DNA from: Bacteroidetes bacterium 43-16 | GTDB lineage: Bacteria; Bacteroidota; Bacteroidia; Chitinophagales; Chitinophagaceae | Length of the DNA: 64,000 nt | Assembly (NCBI GenBank): GCA_001897525.1 | Contig: MKTB01000008.1 | Coordinates: forward strand, 1-64,000 | Direction: 5' to 3' | In this document: piece by piece, positions 8,158 to 16,650 of the stretch | Layout of the letters: each line of letters starts with the position of its first letter | Numbering within the stretch: position 1 is the first letter of the stretch | The notes under the pieces: model-generated | Seen by the model: only the letters and a program-made list of their open reading frames with translations | Told to the model about the DNA's origin: nothing | The model's database searches: none | Translations under genes and position numbers: made by a program

Positions 8158-9579
8158 ATGTTAGAAACCCCTACAAAGACCATCGACGAGACCCGGCAGG
8201 GTGAGGCTTTTGAAGCCTTTCAAAATGACCCTAACCAATACAGGAAGCATTTCTATATTGAGAGTTATGGCTGTGCGATGAATTTTAATGATAGCGAAAT
8301 TGTAGCCTCCATCCTGAACGAAAACGGCTTCGGAGCTACCCGTAATATTGAAGATGCCCACCTGATCCTGATCAATACCTGTTCTATCCGGGAGAAAGCA
8401 GAGCAGACGGTGCGCAACCGCCTCGTGCATTTCAAAGGACTGAAAAAGAGCCGTCCCGAAATGCTGGTAGGGGTATTGGGCTGTATGGCAGAGCGATTGA
8501 AGGCAAAGCTGCTGGAAGAAGAGAAGCTGGTGGACCTGGTAATAGGCCCGGATGCTTACCGCTCTTTACCTGCCCTGATAGCCGATGCAGAAGGTGGCCA
8601 GAAAGGCGTAAATGTATTGCTGAGCCGTGAAGAGACCTATTCTGATATTGCCCCGGTGCGCCTGGATACAAATGGCGTAAGTTCCTTTGTGAGCATTATG
8701 CGTGGTTGTAATAATATGTGTACCTTCTGCGTGGTGCCATTTACCCGTGGTCGTGAGCGTAGCCGCGATGCCCATTCTATTATCCGCGAAGTACAGGACC
8801 TGGTAGACAGAGGGTATAAAGAAGTAACCCTCCTGGGGCAGAACGTAGACAGTTATTATTGGATGAGCCAGGATGGCACAGAAGAAGTAACTTTTGCAAA
8901 ACTGCTGGAAATGACGGCTTTGGTATCGCCTAAGCTCAGGGTACGTTTCAGTACTTCCCATCCTAAAGATATTACCGATGAGGTATTGTTTACCATGAAA
9001 AAGTATGACAATATCTGTAAAAATATACATTTACCCCTGCAGAGCGGCTCTACCCGTGTTTTGCAATTGATGAACCGTACTTATACCAAAGAATGGTACC
9101 TGAAAAAGGTAGACCGCATTCGCGAGGTATTGCCGGAATGTGCCATCACCTGTGATATTATTACCGGCTTTTGTACCGAGGCAGAGGAAGATCACCTGGA
9201 GACCCTGGAAGTGATGCGCTATAGTAAATATGACTTATCTTATATGTACATCTATTCTGAAAGGCCGGGTACACTTGCTGCACGCCGCTATACAGATGAT
9301 GTGCCTGATGAGGTGAAAAGCCGCAGGCTGAAGGAAGTGATCGAGGTGCAGGGTAAATCCAGCATTGAAGTGTTCAGCGCCTGTATCGGGCAGACCTTTG
9401 AAGTGCTGATAGAAGGTAATAGTAAGCGGAGCGAGGAGCATTGGAGTGGCAGGACCACACAGGGACGTATGGCCGTGTTTCCTAAGGGAGACTGGAACCT
9501 GAACAAAGGAGATTTTGCTACGGTGAAAATCAATGATGCGACCAGCGGTACCCTGATCGGGGAAATTGTTTTTGTTTAA
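8158..9579 (+). CDS. miaB: tRNA-2-methylthio-N6-dimethylallyladenosine synthase MiaB
   Basis: 473 aa from the ATG at 8158; a TTG two codons earlier is also in frame. A radical-SAM methylthiotransferase that converts i6A37 to ms2i6A37 in tRNAs reading UNN codons. Order: N-terminal UPF0004 domain with the second-cluster cysteines (YGC at ~39, NTC at ~76, LGC at ~110), radical-SAM core with C184xxxC188xxC191, and a C-terminal TRAM domain (about 405-473). A TAGTTTTG -7 element lies 20 bases upstream. The sigma-54 activator-like gene that follows is its usual neighbour in Bacteroidota; lptE and secG, often next, are missing here. Confidence 0.97.
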   Translation: MLETPTKTIDETRQGEAFEAFQNDPNQYRKHFYIESYGCAMNFNDSEIVASILNENGFGATRNIEDAHLILINTCSIREKAEQTVRNRLVHFKGLKKSRPEMLVGVLGCMAERLKAKLLEEEKLVDLVIGPDAYRSLPALIADAEGGQKGVNVLLSREETYSDIAPVRLDTNGVSSFVSIMRGCNNMCTFCVVPFTRGRERSRDAHSIIREVQDLVDRGYKEVTLLGQNVDSYYWMSQDGTEEVTFAKLLEMTALVSPKLRVRFSTSHPKDITDEVLFTMKKYDNICKNIHLPLQSGSTRVLQLMNRTYTKEWYLKKVDRIREVLPECAITCDIITGFCTEAEEDHLETLEVMRYSKYDLSYMYIYSERPGTLAARRYTDDVPDEVKSRRLKEVIEVQGKSSIEVFSACIGQTFEVLIEGNSKRSEEHWSGRTTQGRMAVFPKGDWNLNKGDFATVKINDATSGTLIGEIVFV

Positions 9580-9706
9580 TTGTAAAATTTGGAAATGTGC
9601 TGATGTTGAGCTGTCGATGCCGGGACACTTTTGGTCTACCTGGTAGCGTAGTACAAATCAAGGAAGCAAAATTTTGATTTTTGACTTTTAAATTTTGAAT
9701 TAAAGA

Positions 9707-11008
9707 ATGGATTTACAAGCAATAAAGAACAGATTCGGAATTATAGGAAATGACCCTGCTTTGAATTATGCTTTACAGGTAGCGACCCAGGTGGCCAATA
9801 CCGATCTGAGCGTACTCATTATGGGTGAAAGTGGTGTCGGTAAAGAAGTTTTTTCCCAGATTATACATAACCTTTCCGCGAGGAAGCACAACCCCTTTAT
9901 CGCGGTGAACTGTGGTGCGATCCCGGAAGGGACTATCGACTCGGAATTGTTCGGTCACGAAAAAGGTTCCTTTACCAGTGCCAGCGATCAGCGTAAAGGG
10001 TACTTTGAAAGTGTGAACGGTGGTACAATTTTCCTGGATGAGATCGGGGAGATGCCCCTGGGTACACAAGCACGTTTGTTGCGTATGCTGGAGACCGGGG
10101 AGTACCTGCGTGTGGGTTCATCTAAAGTGATGAAAGCCGATGTGCGCGTGATTGCCGCTACCAATAAAGACCTTTTGCAACTGACCAAGGAAGGCAAATT
10201 CAGGGAAGATCTCTACTATCGCTTGAATACAGTACCTATCCGCGTTCCCTCTTTGAGAGAGCGTAAAGAAGATATTTATCTTTTGTTCCGGAAATTTGTG
10301 ATCGATTTTTCAGAACGCTATAAAGCCACTCCCATCCAGCTGGACGATGTGGCCCGCCAGATGCTTACCAATTATCCCTGGCCGGGGAATGTACGCGAAC
10401 TGAAAAATATGGCCGAGCAGATATCCGTTTTGTCTATAGATAAAATTGTAAATGCAACGGCTTTGGGCAAATTCTTACCAAAGACAGAACCTGGCAATAC
10501 CATGCCGATGCTGGCACCGCCACCGGATGCGCCTATGCGCAGCCCGAATGCAGGTAGCGATAGCGGCACTTCTTCTACAGAAAGAGAGATACTTTACAAG
10601 TTTTTGTTTGACCTGAGGAAAGACTCCAATGATATCAAACAATTACTGTTTGAATTACTGCAACAGCAGGGTATGGGCAATACTGTACCCAAAAATAATC
10701 AGGCCACGGCTAATGAAGGCTTCAGCCTGCCACCGGCGATGAATTATAATCAGCAGCAGCCCGTACAGGAGCAAAAACCTTTCGTGAGCTATCCTTCTGC
10801 TGATAGCCCGGTCATCATCAATCCGGGTAGTGATATACATGATCATGAAGAGGTGGAAGAGTCCCTGTCTTTAATAGACCGGGAAAGAGAATTCATCACC
10901 AAGGCGCTGCAGAAACATAAAGGTAAACGCAAGGATGCGGCTCATGAATTGGGCATATCTGAGCGAACATTATACCGGAAGATCAAAGAATACGATATAG
11001 ATGAATAA
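9707..11008 (+). CDS. Sigma-54-dependent regulator (AAA+ activator-like), no receiver domain
   Basis: 433 aa. The AAA+ domain starts almost at the N-terminus: Walker A GESGVGKE (~43), Walker B-like GGTIFLDEIGEM (~105-117) and the R-finger region LREDLYYRLN. A Gln/Pro-rich linker (~260-390) follows, then a C-terminal Fis-type HTH (KDAAHELGISERTLYRKIKEY). The loop that contacts sigma-54, normally GAFTGA, reads GSFTSA, so both small-residue positions are serine. With no N-terminal receiver or GAF domain its activity must be set another way. It sits behind miaB, the common Bacteroidota context, and may be an essential regulator. Confidence 0.9.
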   Translation: MDLQAIKNRFGIIGNDPALNYALQVATQVANTDLSVLIMGESGVGKEVFSQIIHNLSARKHNPFIAVNCGAIPEGTIDSELFGHEKGSFTSASDQRKGYFESVNGGTIFLDEIGEMPLGTQARLLRMLETGEYLRVGSSKVMKADVRVIAATNKDLLQLTKEGKFREDLYYRLNTVPIRVPSLRERKEDIYLLFRKFVIDFSERYKATPIQLDDVARQMLTNYPWPGNVRELKNMAEQISVLSIDKIVNATALGKFLPKTEPGNTMPMLAPPPDAPMRSPNAGSDSGTSSTEREILYKFLFDLRKDSNDIKQLLFELLQQQGMGNTVPKNNQATANEGFSLPPAMNYNQQQPVQEQKPFVSYPSADSPVIINPGSDIHDHEEVEESLSLIDREREFITKALQKHKGKRKDAAHELGISERTLYRKIKEYDIDE

Positions 11009-11010
11009 AC

Positions 11011-11046
11011 AAAATAAGGCGCGACTGATCGTGCCTTATTTTATAA
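11011..11046 (+). terminator. Terminator after the sigma-54 regulator
   Basis: The stem AAATAAGGCGCG with its imperfect complement CGTGCCTTATTT directly follows the stop codon and ends in T-rich sequence. Confidence 0.75.
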
Positions 11047-11137
11047 TGCAGGTATATATGGCGAGGGATAGTGTATATCTCAGAAAACATCTTTATTTTT
11101 ACCCTTACAATATTATTGATTTTTAAATTTTATACTT

Positions 11138-12007
11138 ATGCGCTGGAGAGGCGAAAGGCAAAGCGATAACGTAGAAGACCGCAGGGGAATGAGTGGCGGC
11201 GGTAAAGTCGCCGTTGGTGGTGGTTTAGGAGCGATCATAGTTTTGGTGATCGGTTTGTTGATGGGTAAAGACCCCACTATGCTGATCGGTGATATGATGA
11301 GCAATAGCGAGCAGACCAGCGGTGTGCAGCAGGGACAATACCAGAATGCAGCCGATCCCAATGATACTACCGGACAGCTGGTGAGTATGGTATTGGCGAG
11401 CACAGAAGATGTGTGGTCAGATATATTTCGCCAGGCGGATGCAGGTTATCAAAAGCCTACTTTAGTTTTATTCACCGGCAGTACAGCTACTGCATGCGGA
11501 CAGGGACATGAAGCCATGGGCCCCTTTTACTGCCCGGCAGATAGTAAAGTTTATATTGATCTGGCCTTTTGTACAGAGCTGAGAGATAAGTTCAAAGCCC
11601 CCGGAGAGGCTGCGATTGCTTACGTGATCGCGCATGAGGTGGGCCATCATATTCAAAACCTGATGGGTACCTCTGCCAAAGTGCAAAGTATGAGGGGGCG
11701 TTTAAGCGAAGCGCAATACAATAAGTACTCCGTAGCCCTTGAACTGCAGGCCGACTTTTATGCCGGTATCTGGGCCAATAAAGCCCAGCAGGCGAGGAAG
11801 ATCTTTGATCAGGCAGATATAGAAGCTGCTTTAAAGGCCGCTAATGCCATCGGGGATGATAAATTACAGAAAGAAGCACAGGGATATGTGGTGCCGGATG
11901 CCTTTACACATGGCACTTCCCAGCAACGTATGGAATGGTTTATGAAAGGCTATAAAACCGGAGATTTAAACCAGGGGAATACTTTCAGAGCATTAGGATT
12001 AAACTAA
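11138..12007 (+). CDS. YpfJ-family neutral zinc metallopeptidase
   Basis: 289 aa, the usual length of this family (Zn_peptidase, PF04228). The N-terminus MRWRGERQSDNVEDRRG and the Gly-rich segment before one membrane helix (about 27-45) are typical. The catalytic site HEVGHH lies near residue 165, preceded by AYVIA, and the third ligand region is ELQADFYAG (~205). The C-terminus has the GTSQQRMEWFMKGY signature. Probably anchored in the inner membrane with the protease domain outside. Substrate unknown. Monocistronic in appearance. Confidence 0.93.
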   Translation: MRWRGERQSDNVEDRRGMSGGGKVAVGGGLGAIIVLVIGLLMGKDPTMLIGDMMSNSEQTSGVQQGQYQNAADPNDTTGQLVSMVLASTEDVWSDIFRQADAGYQKPTLVLFTGSTATACGQGHEAMGPFYCPADSKVYIDLAFCTELRDKFKAPGEAAIAYVIAHEVGHHIQNLMGTSAKVQSMRGRLSEAQYNKYSVALELQADFYAGIWANKAQQARKIFDQADIEAALKAANAIGDDKLQKEAQGYVVPDAFTHGTSQQRMEWFMKGYKTGDLNQGNTFRALGLN

Positions 12008-12023
12008 AAATAACAAGGTATTC

Positions 12024-12065
12024 ATCACCCATCACCCATCACCCATCACCCATCACTTATCACTT
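12024..12065 (+). repeat. Heptamer array (ATCACCC/ATCACTT), six units
   Basis: Four perfect ATCACCC units are followed by two ATCACTT units just upstream of gldA. The same degenerate wTCACyy heptamer forms an array at 13456-13518, and its complement occurs at 12990-13020. Confidence 0.85.
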
Positions 12066-12092
12066 TTCTCACTTTTAAATTTTGAATCTGTC

Positions 12093-13001
12093 TTGTCGAT
12101 AATCGTTAAAGGGCTTAGCCGTAAGTACGGTGAACAAATAGCCGTAAATAATATTTCGTTTGATATAGGAAAAGGTATTGTAGGTTTTTTAGGTCCTAAC
12201 GGGGCCGGTAAATCTACGACCATGAAAATGCTGACCACCTATGTGCCGCCCACTTCAGGTACTGCATCAGTCTGCGGATTTGATATAGAAAAAGACGTTT
12301 TATCCGTGCGCAGGCATGTGGGCTATCTGCCCGAGAGCAATCCCCTGTACTATGATATGTACGTAAGAGAATACCTGAACTTTGCTGCGGGCATACATCA
12401 GTTGTCCAATGTTAAAGCAAAAGTAGAAGACGTGATCGGGATGACCGGGCTGGGCAAAGAAGTACATAAAAAACTAGGACAATTATCTAAAGGATATAAG
12501 CAACGTGTGGGTCTGGCACAGGCTATGATCCATAACCCGGATGTACTGATCCTGGATGAACCCACCTCCGGCCTTGATCCGAATCAACTGGCAGATATCC
12601 GCGACCTGATCGTTAAGCTCGGGAAAGAAAAGACTGTTTTACTGTCCACCCACATCATGCAGGAAGTACAGGCCATGTGCAGCCGCGTGATCATTATCAA
12701 AGACGGCAGCATTGTAGCTGATGATGCCATTGGTAATATACAGGCACAGACAGAAAATAAAAATACCATTATAGTGACGTTGGAAATAGACCTGCAGCAG
12801 GCAGATTTTAAAGAGATTGCTACCATAGAGTCCATTCGCCTGTTAGAAGGCAAAACCTGGGCTTTACAAACCAGTCATCCCGATAAACTCCGCAAAGCAT
12901 TAATGCAATGGGCACTTCAAAAAGATTATACCATCGCTTCGCTCCAAACAGAAACGAAGTCATTAGAAGAAGTCTTCCGTGATTTAACGAAAAGTGAATA
13001 G
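12093..13001 (+). CDS. gldA: Gliding-motility ABC transporter ATP-binding protein GldA
   Basis: 302 aa starting at TTG; no in-frame ATG gives a complete ABC domain. Walker A GPNGAGKST (~36), signature LSKGYKQRVGLAQ (~133), Walker B VLILDEPTSGLD (~152) and the H-loop STHIMQEV. The length, the MSIIVKGLSRKYGEQ start and the PESNPLYYDMYVREYL segment match GldA. GldA works with GldF and GldG membrane subunits in Bacteroidota gliding motility; neither is adjacent here. Heptamer arrays lie upstream and start again at the stop codon. Confidence 0.85.
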   Translation: MSIIVKGLSRKYGEQIAVNNISFDIGKGIVGFLGPNGAGKSTTMKMLTTYVPPTSGTASVCGFDIEKDVLSVRRHVGYLPESNPLYYDMYVREYLNFAAGIHQLSNVKAKVEDVIGMTGLGKEVHKKLGQLSKGYKQRVGLAQAMIHNPDVLILDEPTSGLDPNQLADIRDLIVKLGKEKTVLLSTHIMQEVQAMCSRVIIIKDGSIVADDAIGNIQAQTENKNTIIVTLEIDLQQADFKEIATIESIRLLEGKTWALQTSHPDKLRKALMQWALQKDYTIASLQTETKSLEEVFRDLTKSE

Positions 13002-13020
13002 AGAATAGAGTATAGTGGTA
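12990..13020 (-). repeat. Inverted heptamer array at the gldA stop
   Basis: AGTGAAT, AGAGAAT, AGAGTAT and AGTGGTA follow each other. These are the reverse complements of the TTCACT-type heptamers at 13456-13518. The gldA stop codon lies inside the array. Confidence 0.6.
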
Positions 13021-13074
13021 TATCAGGAATTTTCTAAACATTAATCATAGCTTGCACAAAAAAAAGCTTCAAAA

Positions 13075-13440
13075 ATGAGAGCAAGTGTATTACATACAAA
13101 AAGTGTTTCTTTTGCTATAAGGATTATTAACTTGTATAAATACCTGATTGCTGAAAAGAAGGAGTTTGTGTTGAGCAAACAATTGTTGAGATCAGGAACT
13201 GCCGTTGGTGCTATGATCAGTGAAGCTCAATTTGCCCAAACGAAGCCTGATTTTATTACGAAACTTCACATAGCCGTAAAAGAAGCAAATGAAGCGACCT
13301 ATTGGTTATACTTGATGTATAAGACAGACTATATCCTGGAAGCAGAATATTGCTCCCTGAAGATAGATTGCGATGAATTACTGAAACTACTTACTGCAAG
13401 TTTGAAAATAGCAAAGAGTAACATTAATCAAAAAGAATAG
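13075..13440 (+). CDS. Four-helix-bundle protein (S23/IVP family)
   Basis: 121 aa. Helical throughout, with the family features LSKQLLRSGTAVGAMISEAQFAQ, then KLHIAVKEANEATYWLYLMY and a C-terminal ECDELLKLLTASLK-like helix. This family (TIGR02436) was first found as ORFs in 23S rRNA intervening sequences and is common as solo genes in Bacteroidota. Its function is not established; it forms pentamers in solved structures. Here it is not in an rRNA gene. It is framed by oppositely oriented heptamer arrays, which suggests it arrived as a small cassette. Confidence 0.9.
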   Translation: MRASVLHTKSVSFAIRIINLYKYLIAEKKEFVLSKQLLRSGTAVGAMISEAQFAQTKPDFITKLHIAVKEANEATYWLYLMYKTDYILEAEYCSLKIDCDELLKLLTASLKIAKSNINQKE

Positions 13441-13455
13441 CGTACTTATTTACTC

Positions 13456-13518
13456 TTCACTATTCACTCTTCACTCTTCACTCTTCACTCTTCACCATTC
13501 ACTATTCACTATTCACTA
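13456..13518 (+). repeat. Heptamer array (TTCACTM), nine units
   Basis: Nine tandem heptamers, TTCACTA or TTCACTC with one TTCACCA, end six bases before the HipA-like gene start. It is the same type as the array at 12024-12065. Confidence 0.9.
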
Positions 13519-13524
13519 AAAAAA

Positions 13525-14295
13525 ATGCCACTCAGAACCATAAATGCCACACGATATATATCACCCCTCCGGGAAGGCGGCTCATTGCCTGCTATTGTCG
13601 AGGGCGACGATAATTTTTTATATGTATTAAAATTCCGGGGAGCGGGACAGGGATTGAAAGCCTTGATCGCAGATGTGATCGGGGGAGAGATCGCCAGGCT
13701 GCTGGGGCTGAAAATGCCCGAAATGGTATTGGTAGAGCTCGCTGAAGGCTTCGGCAGGACAGAACCTGATGAAGAAATACAAGACCTCCTGAAAGCAAGC
13801 ACCGGGCTTAACCTCGGCGTACACTTTTTAAGTGCTGCCATTACATTTGACCCGGAAGTACATAAAGTAGATGCAGCAACCGCAAGCCTCATCGTATGGC
13901 TGGATGCTTACCTGATGAATATTGACCGTACAGCGAAGAACACCAATATGCTGATCTGGAACAAAGAACTCTGGCTGATCGATCATGGTGCTTCCATGTA
14001 TTTTCACCACAACTGGGATAGTTTACCCACTTCTTTGCAGAGTCCTTTTGCGATGATCAAAGATCATGTCCTGCTGCCTTATGCTACAGAACTGGATGCT
14101 GCAGCACAAAAAGCTTTAGCCATACTGACACCGGAAAATATAGCAGCCGTTGTTGCGCTCGTTCCTGATGAATGGATGCAGGAGTCAGAACCGGAAAGAA
14201 GCCTGGCGGAAATTAAAAACGGGTATCAACAGTTTTTAAATGAACGCCTGCAACATAATGCTCAATTTTTAAAACAGGCCAGGGATGCAAGATAA
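13525..14295 (+). CDS. HipA-like kinase (HipA_2 family)
   Basis: 256 aa, much shorter than classical HipA (about 440 aa) and without its N-terminal subdomain. Kinase-like motifs are visible: FLYVLKFRGAGQG (nucleotide-binding Lys, ~33), a catalytic-loop-like NIDRTAKNTNM (~132-142) and LWLIDHGASMYFHH (~150), which resembles the metal-binding Asp region. The 3' end overlaps the DUF3037 gene by 11 bases. This kinase/DUF3037 pair recurs in many bacteria, but its role is unknown. Serine kinases of this fold include toxins, but nothing here proves toxicity. Confidence 0.85.
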   Translation: MPLRTINATRYISPLREGGSLPAIVEGDDNFLYVLKFRGAGQGLKALIADVIGGEIARLLGLKMPEMVLVELAEGFGRTEPDEEIQDLLKASTGLNLGVHFLSAAITFDPEVHKVDAATASLIVWLDAYLMNIDRTAKNTNMLIWNKELWLIDHGASMYFHHNWDSLPTSLQSPFAMIKDHVLLPYATELDAAAQKALAILTPENIAAVVALVPDEWMQESEPERSLAEIKNGYQQFLNERLQHNAQFLKQARDAR

Positions 14296-14671
14296 ACACC
14301 TGTATGAATACACCGTGGTCCGTATCGTACCCCGTGTAGAGCGTGGCGAATTCATCAATGCCGGTATCTTATTGTATTCCAAAAAAGCCAATTACCTTTC
14401 GGGCCGCTTTGTGGTAAACAGGGAGAAGATCCTTGCATTAGATCCGCTTGCAGATATCGACCTCATTGCAGCACAATTGCAGGGACTGGAAAGAATTACC
14501 AAAGGAGAAAAAAGCTGTAAGTCGCCAATAGCAGCACTGGACAAGGCTTCCCGCTTTCGCTGGCTGAGTGCAAACAGGAGCACCATTATCCAGACTTCAG
14601 CTATACATCCGGGATATGCAGAGGACCTGGACACTGCAGTGGAAAGATTGATGCAACAGTATGTGTTATAA
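14285..14671 (+). CDS. DUF3037 protein, partner of the HipA-like kinase
   Basis: 128 aa, the usual size of DUF3037. Signatures: YEYTVVRIVPRVERGEFINAGILL at the N-terminus and a C-terminal FRWLSANRSTIIQTSAIHPGY segment. It begins inside the kinase gene (11-base overlap), so translation is probably coupled. The fixed pairing suggests a regulator, substrate or antitoxin-like partner; this is inference from gene order alone. A 140-bp repeat element follows the stop. Confidence 0.9.
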   Translation: MQDKHLYEYTVVRIVPRVERGEFINAGILLYSKKANYLSGRFVVNREKILALDPLADIDLIAAQLQGLERITKGEKSCKSPIAALDKASRFRWLSANRSTIIQTSAIHPGYAEDLDTAVERLMQQYVL

Positions 14672-14684
14672 TTAAATTTTTAAA

Positions 14685-14824
14685 GGTGTCTGAACAATCA
14701 GTATTCTTGTCACATTGAATTTGTCGCAATGCGGCAAGAATTGAGCCTGACATTTGTCATTCTGAGCCAGGTCGAAGGATCGACGGTGCTCAATAGGATA
14801 AATCTGTTTGCCTTTTTAGACACC
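14685..14824 (+). repeat. 140-bp MITE-like element, copy 1
   Basis: It starts GGTGTCT and ends AGACACC (terminal inverted repeat). It contains an inner inverted pair ATTCTTGTC...GGCAAGAAT. A second element of exactly 140 bp with the same ends and inner core lies at 60055-60194. It is too short to encode a transposase. Confidence 0.8.
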
Positions 14825-14860
14825 GCCTTCTATTAGTATAAGGGTCATTATTTGCCCCGA

Positions 14861-15535
14861 CTAGCCTCTTCTGCCAAACAGCAAGCTGCCGATACGGACC
14901 ATATTTGAACCTTTAGCGATCGCCATTTCGTAATCACCGCTCATGCCCATAGATAATGTATCGAAACTTTGCTCGAAAAGAAAAGTACCTGATTTGTGCA
15001 CTTCGAAAGTCTGTTTCAGTGCATTGAATTCTTTTCGCACCTGGCTTTCATCTTCTGAAAAGCTGGCCATGCCCATCATGCCGCGGATGCGCACATGAGC
15101 GAGTTCAGCTTTGTTGGTTTCATAATAAGCGCCAAACTGGAATAATTCTGTATTGTCGAAACCGAATTTGGTCTCTTCCGTAGCGATATGTACCTGCAGG
15201 AGACAATCAATCACCCGGCCTGATTTTTTGCCCTGTTTATTGATCTCCAGCAGCAGTTTTAAGCTATCCACTCCATGGATCAGGTGTACAAATGGTGCAA
15301 TGTATTTTACTTTATTGGATTGGAGGTGCCCGATAAAATGCCAGCGGATATCCTCAGGCAGCGCTCCTGTTTTCTCCAGTAATTCCTGTACATAATTTTC
15401 CCCGAAATCTCTTTGTCCCAAATCATACAGGGTCTTTATATCAGCAGCCGGTTTCAGTTTTGAAACAGCTACCAGTGTTACATTTTGATTCTTGAGTTGT
15501 TCAGAAAGAGATAAGTAGGCGAGTGTATTAACCAT
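14861..15535 (-). CDS. YggS-family pyridoxal phosphate homeostasis protein
   Basis: 224 aa, a single TIM-barrel of the alanine-racemase N-terminal fold. The PLP lysine lies in LVAVSKLKP (K26). Other signatures are FGENYVQEL, WHFIGHLQSNKVKY, and the C-terminal LSMGMSGDYEMAIAKGSNMVRIGSLLFG, which holds the PLP phosphate. YggS/PLPBP proteins bind PLP and affect amino- and keto-acid balance without known catalytic turnover. It ends next to the repeat element and lies 62 bases downstream of panB on the same strand. Confidence 0.95.
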   Translation of the reverse strand: MVNTLAYLSLSEQLKNQNVTLVAVSKLKPAADIKTLYDLGQRDFGENYVQELLEKTGALPEDIRWHFIGHLQSNKVKYIAPFVHLIHGVDSLKLLLEINKQGKKSGRVIDCLLQVHIATEETKFGFDNTELFQFGAYYETNKAELAHVRIRGMMGMASFSEDESQVRKEFNALKQTFEVHKSGTFLFEQSFDTLSMGMSGDYEMAIAKGSNMVRIGSLLFGRRG

Positions 15536-15597
15536 CAGAATATTGCTATAGATAAGTCCGGCGCATCAAGATTTATTGGCTACGCCGGACCTTAAAT

Positions 15598-16413
15598 TTA
15601 ATATTGTTCTTTTTCGTTGGGGAAATCTTTACTTCTTACATCAGCTATATAATTGGCAGCTGCCGTACGGATGTCGTCCCTTAAATTAGCATATCTCCTC
15701 AGGAAGCGCGGAGAGAAATCTTTGGTAATACCCAGGAGGTCGTGCATCACCAGTACCTGTCCGTCCACATGCATACCCGCACCAATGCCGATCACAGGGA
15801 TCTCTAATTCCTCAGATACACGCTTACCCAGGCTTGCCGGGATCTTTTCCAGCACCAGCGCAAAAGCACCGGCTTCCTGCACCATATGTGCATTCCGGAT
15901 CAATTCTTCTGCTTCAGCATCTTCTTTGGCACGTACCGTATAGGTGCCGAACTTATAAATAGATTGCGGCGTTAAGCCCAGGTGGCCCATTACCGGTATG
16001 CCCGAAGAAACAATACGGGTAATCGATTCACAGATTTCTTTACCCCCTTCAAGCTTTACCGCATGTGCTCCTGATTCTTTCATGATACGTATAGAAGACT
16101 TCAACGCCTCTTTGCTGTCGCCCTGGTAAGAGCCGAAGGGCAGATCACATACAACAAAGGCCCTTTTAGCACCACGTACTACAGAGCCGGCCATGAAGAT
16201 CATCTGGTCTAAGGTGATGGGAAGCGTGGTCTCATAACCCATCATGGTATTAGAAGCAGAATCGCCCACCAGGATAACATCTATACCCGCTTCATCAAAA
16301 ATGCCGGAAAAGGCATAGTCATAGGCTGTAATCATCGATATCTTCTCGCCAGTCTGTTTCATCTTTTGAAGACTATGCGTGGTCACTCTTTTTATTTCAC
16401 TATGTACCGACAT
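15598..16413 (-). CDS. panB: 3-methyl-2-oxobutanoate hydroxymethyltransferase
   Basis: 271 aa. Transfers a hydroxymethyl group from 5,10-methylene-THF to alpha-ketoisovalerate, the first committed step to pantothenate and CoA. Metal-binding and active-site signatures are present: MITAYDYAFSGIFDEAG, VGDSASNTMMGYETTLPIT, CDLPFGSYQ, VKLEGG, GHLGLTPQS, and IGIGAGMHVDGQVLVMHD. The length is normal. Transcribed towards the YggS gene. Confidence 0.97.
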   Translation of the reverse strand: MSVHSEIKRVTTHSLQKMKQTGEKISMITAYDYAFSGIFDEAGIDVILVGDSASNTMMGYETTLPITLDQMIFMAGSVVRGAKRAFVVCDLPFGSYQGDSKEALKSSIRIMKESGAHAVKLEGGKEICESITRIVSSGIPVMGHLGLTPQSIYKFGTYTVRAKEDAEAEELIRNAHMVQEAGAFALVLEKIPASLGKRVSEELEIPVIGIGAGMHVDGQVLVMHDLLGITKDFSPRFLRRYANLRDDIRTAAANYIADVRSKDFPNEKEQY

Positions 16414-16583
16414 ATAAACGTGTTTTTTATTGTCAACAATCTGTCAAAAGTACCAATTTAAATGAAATACAAAGGGAAAATAAAGAAAGGATATTGCTAA
16501 GCAATATACACCGCCCGGGCATATTCAGGCAAGATCCGGAAAGTCTGTTTTCTTAATGAGAATTTATCATTTGTAAAATATCG

Positions 16584-16607
16584 TTTGATTTATTTGGCTT
16601 AATTTTG
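16584..16607 (+). promoter_or_regulatory. Promoter of the deoxyhypusine-synthase-like gene
   Basis: TTTG at 16584-16587 and TAATTTTG at 16600-16607 are close to the Bacteroidota -33/-7 consensus, 44 bases ahead of the ATG. Confidence 0.65.
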
Positions 16608-16650
16608 CCGGGATATTTGAAAAACAGATAATAAAATAAAGAATTATACA

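Noticed and set aside
9684-12087. Identical 17-mer ACTTTTAAATTTTGAAT before two genes (9684 and 12071)
   Set aside because: Low-complexity and resembling the -7 consensus; more likely promoter-like convergence than a specific operator.
13456-13518. Possible CRISPR array
   Set aside because: Units are 7 bases in direct tandem with no spacers; there are no cas genes in the window.
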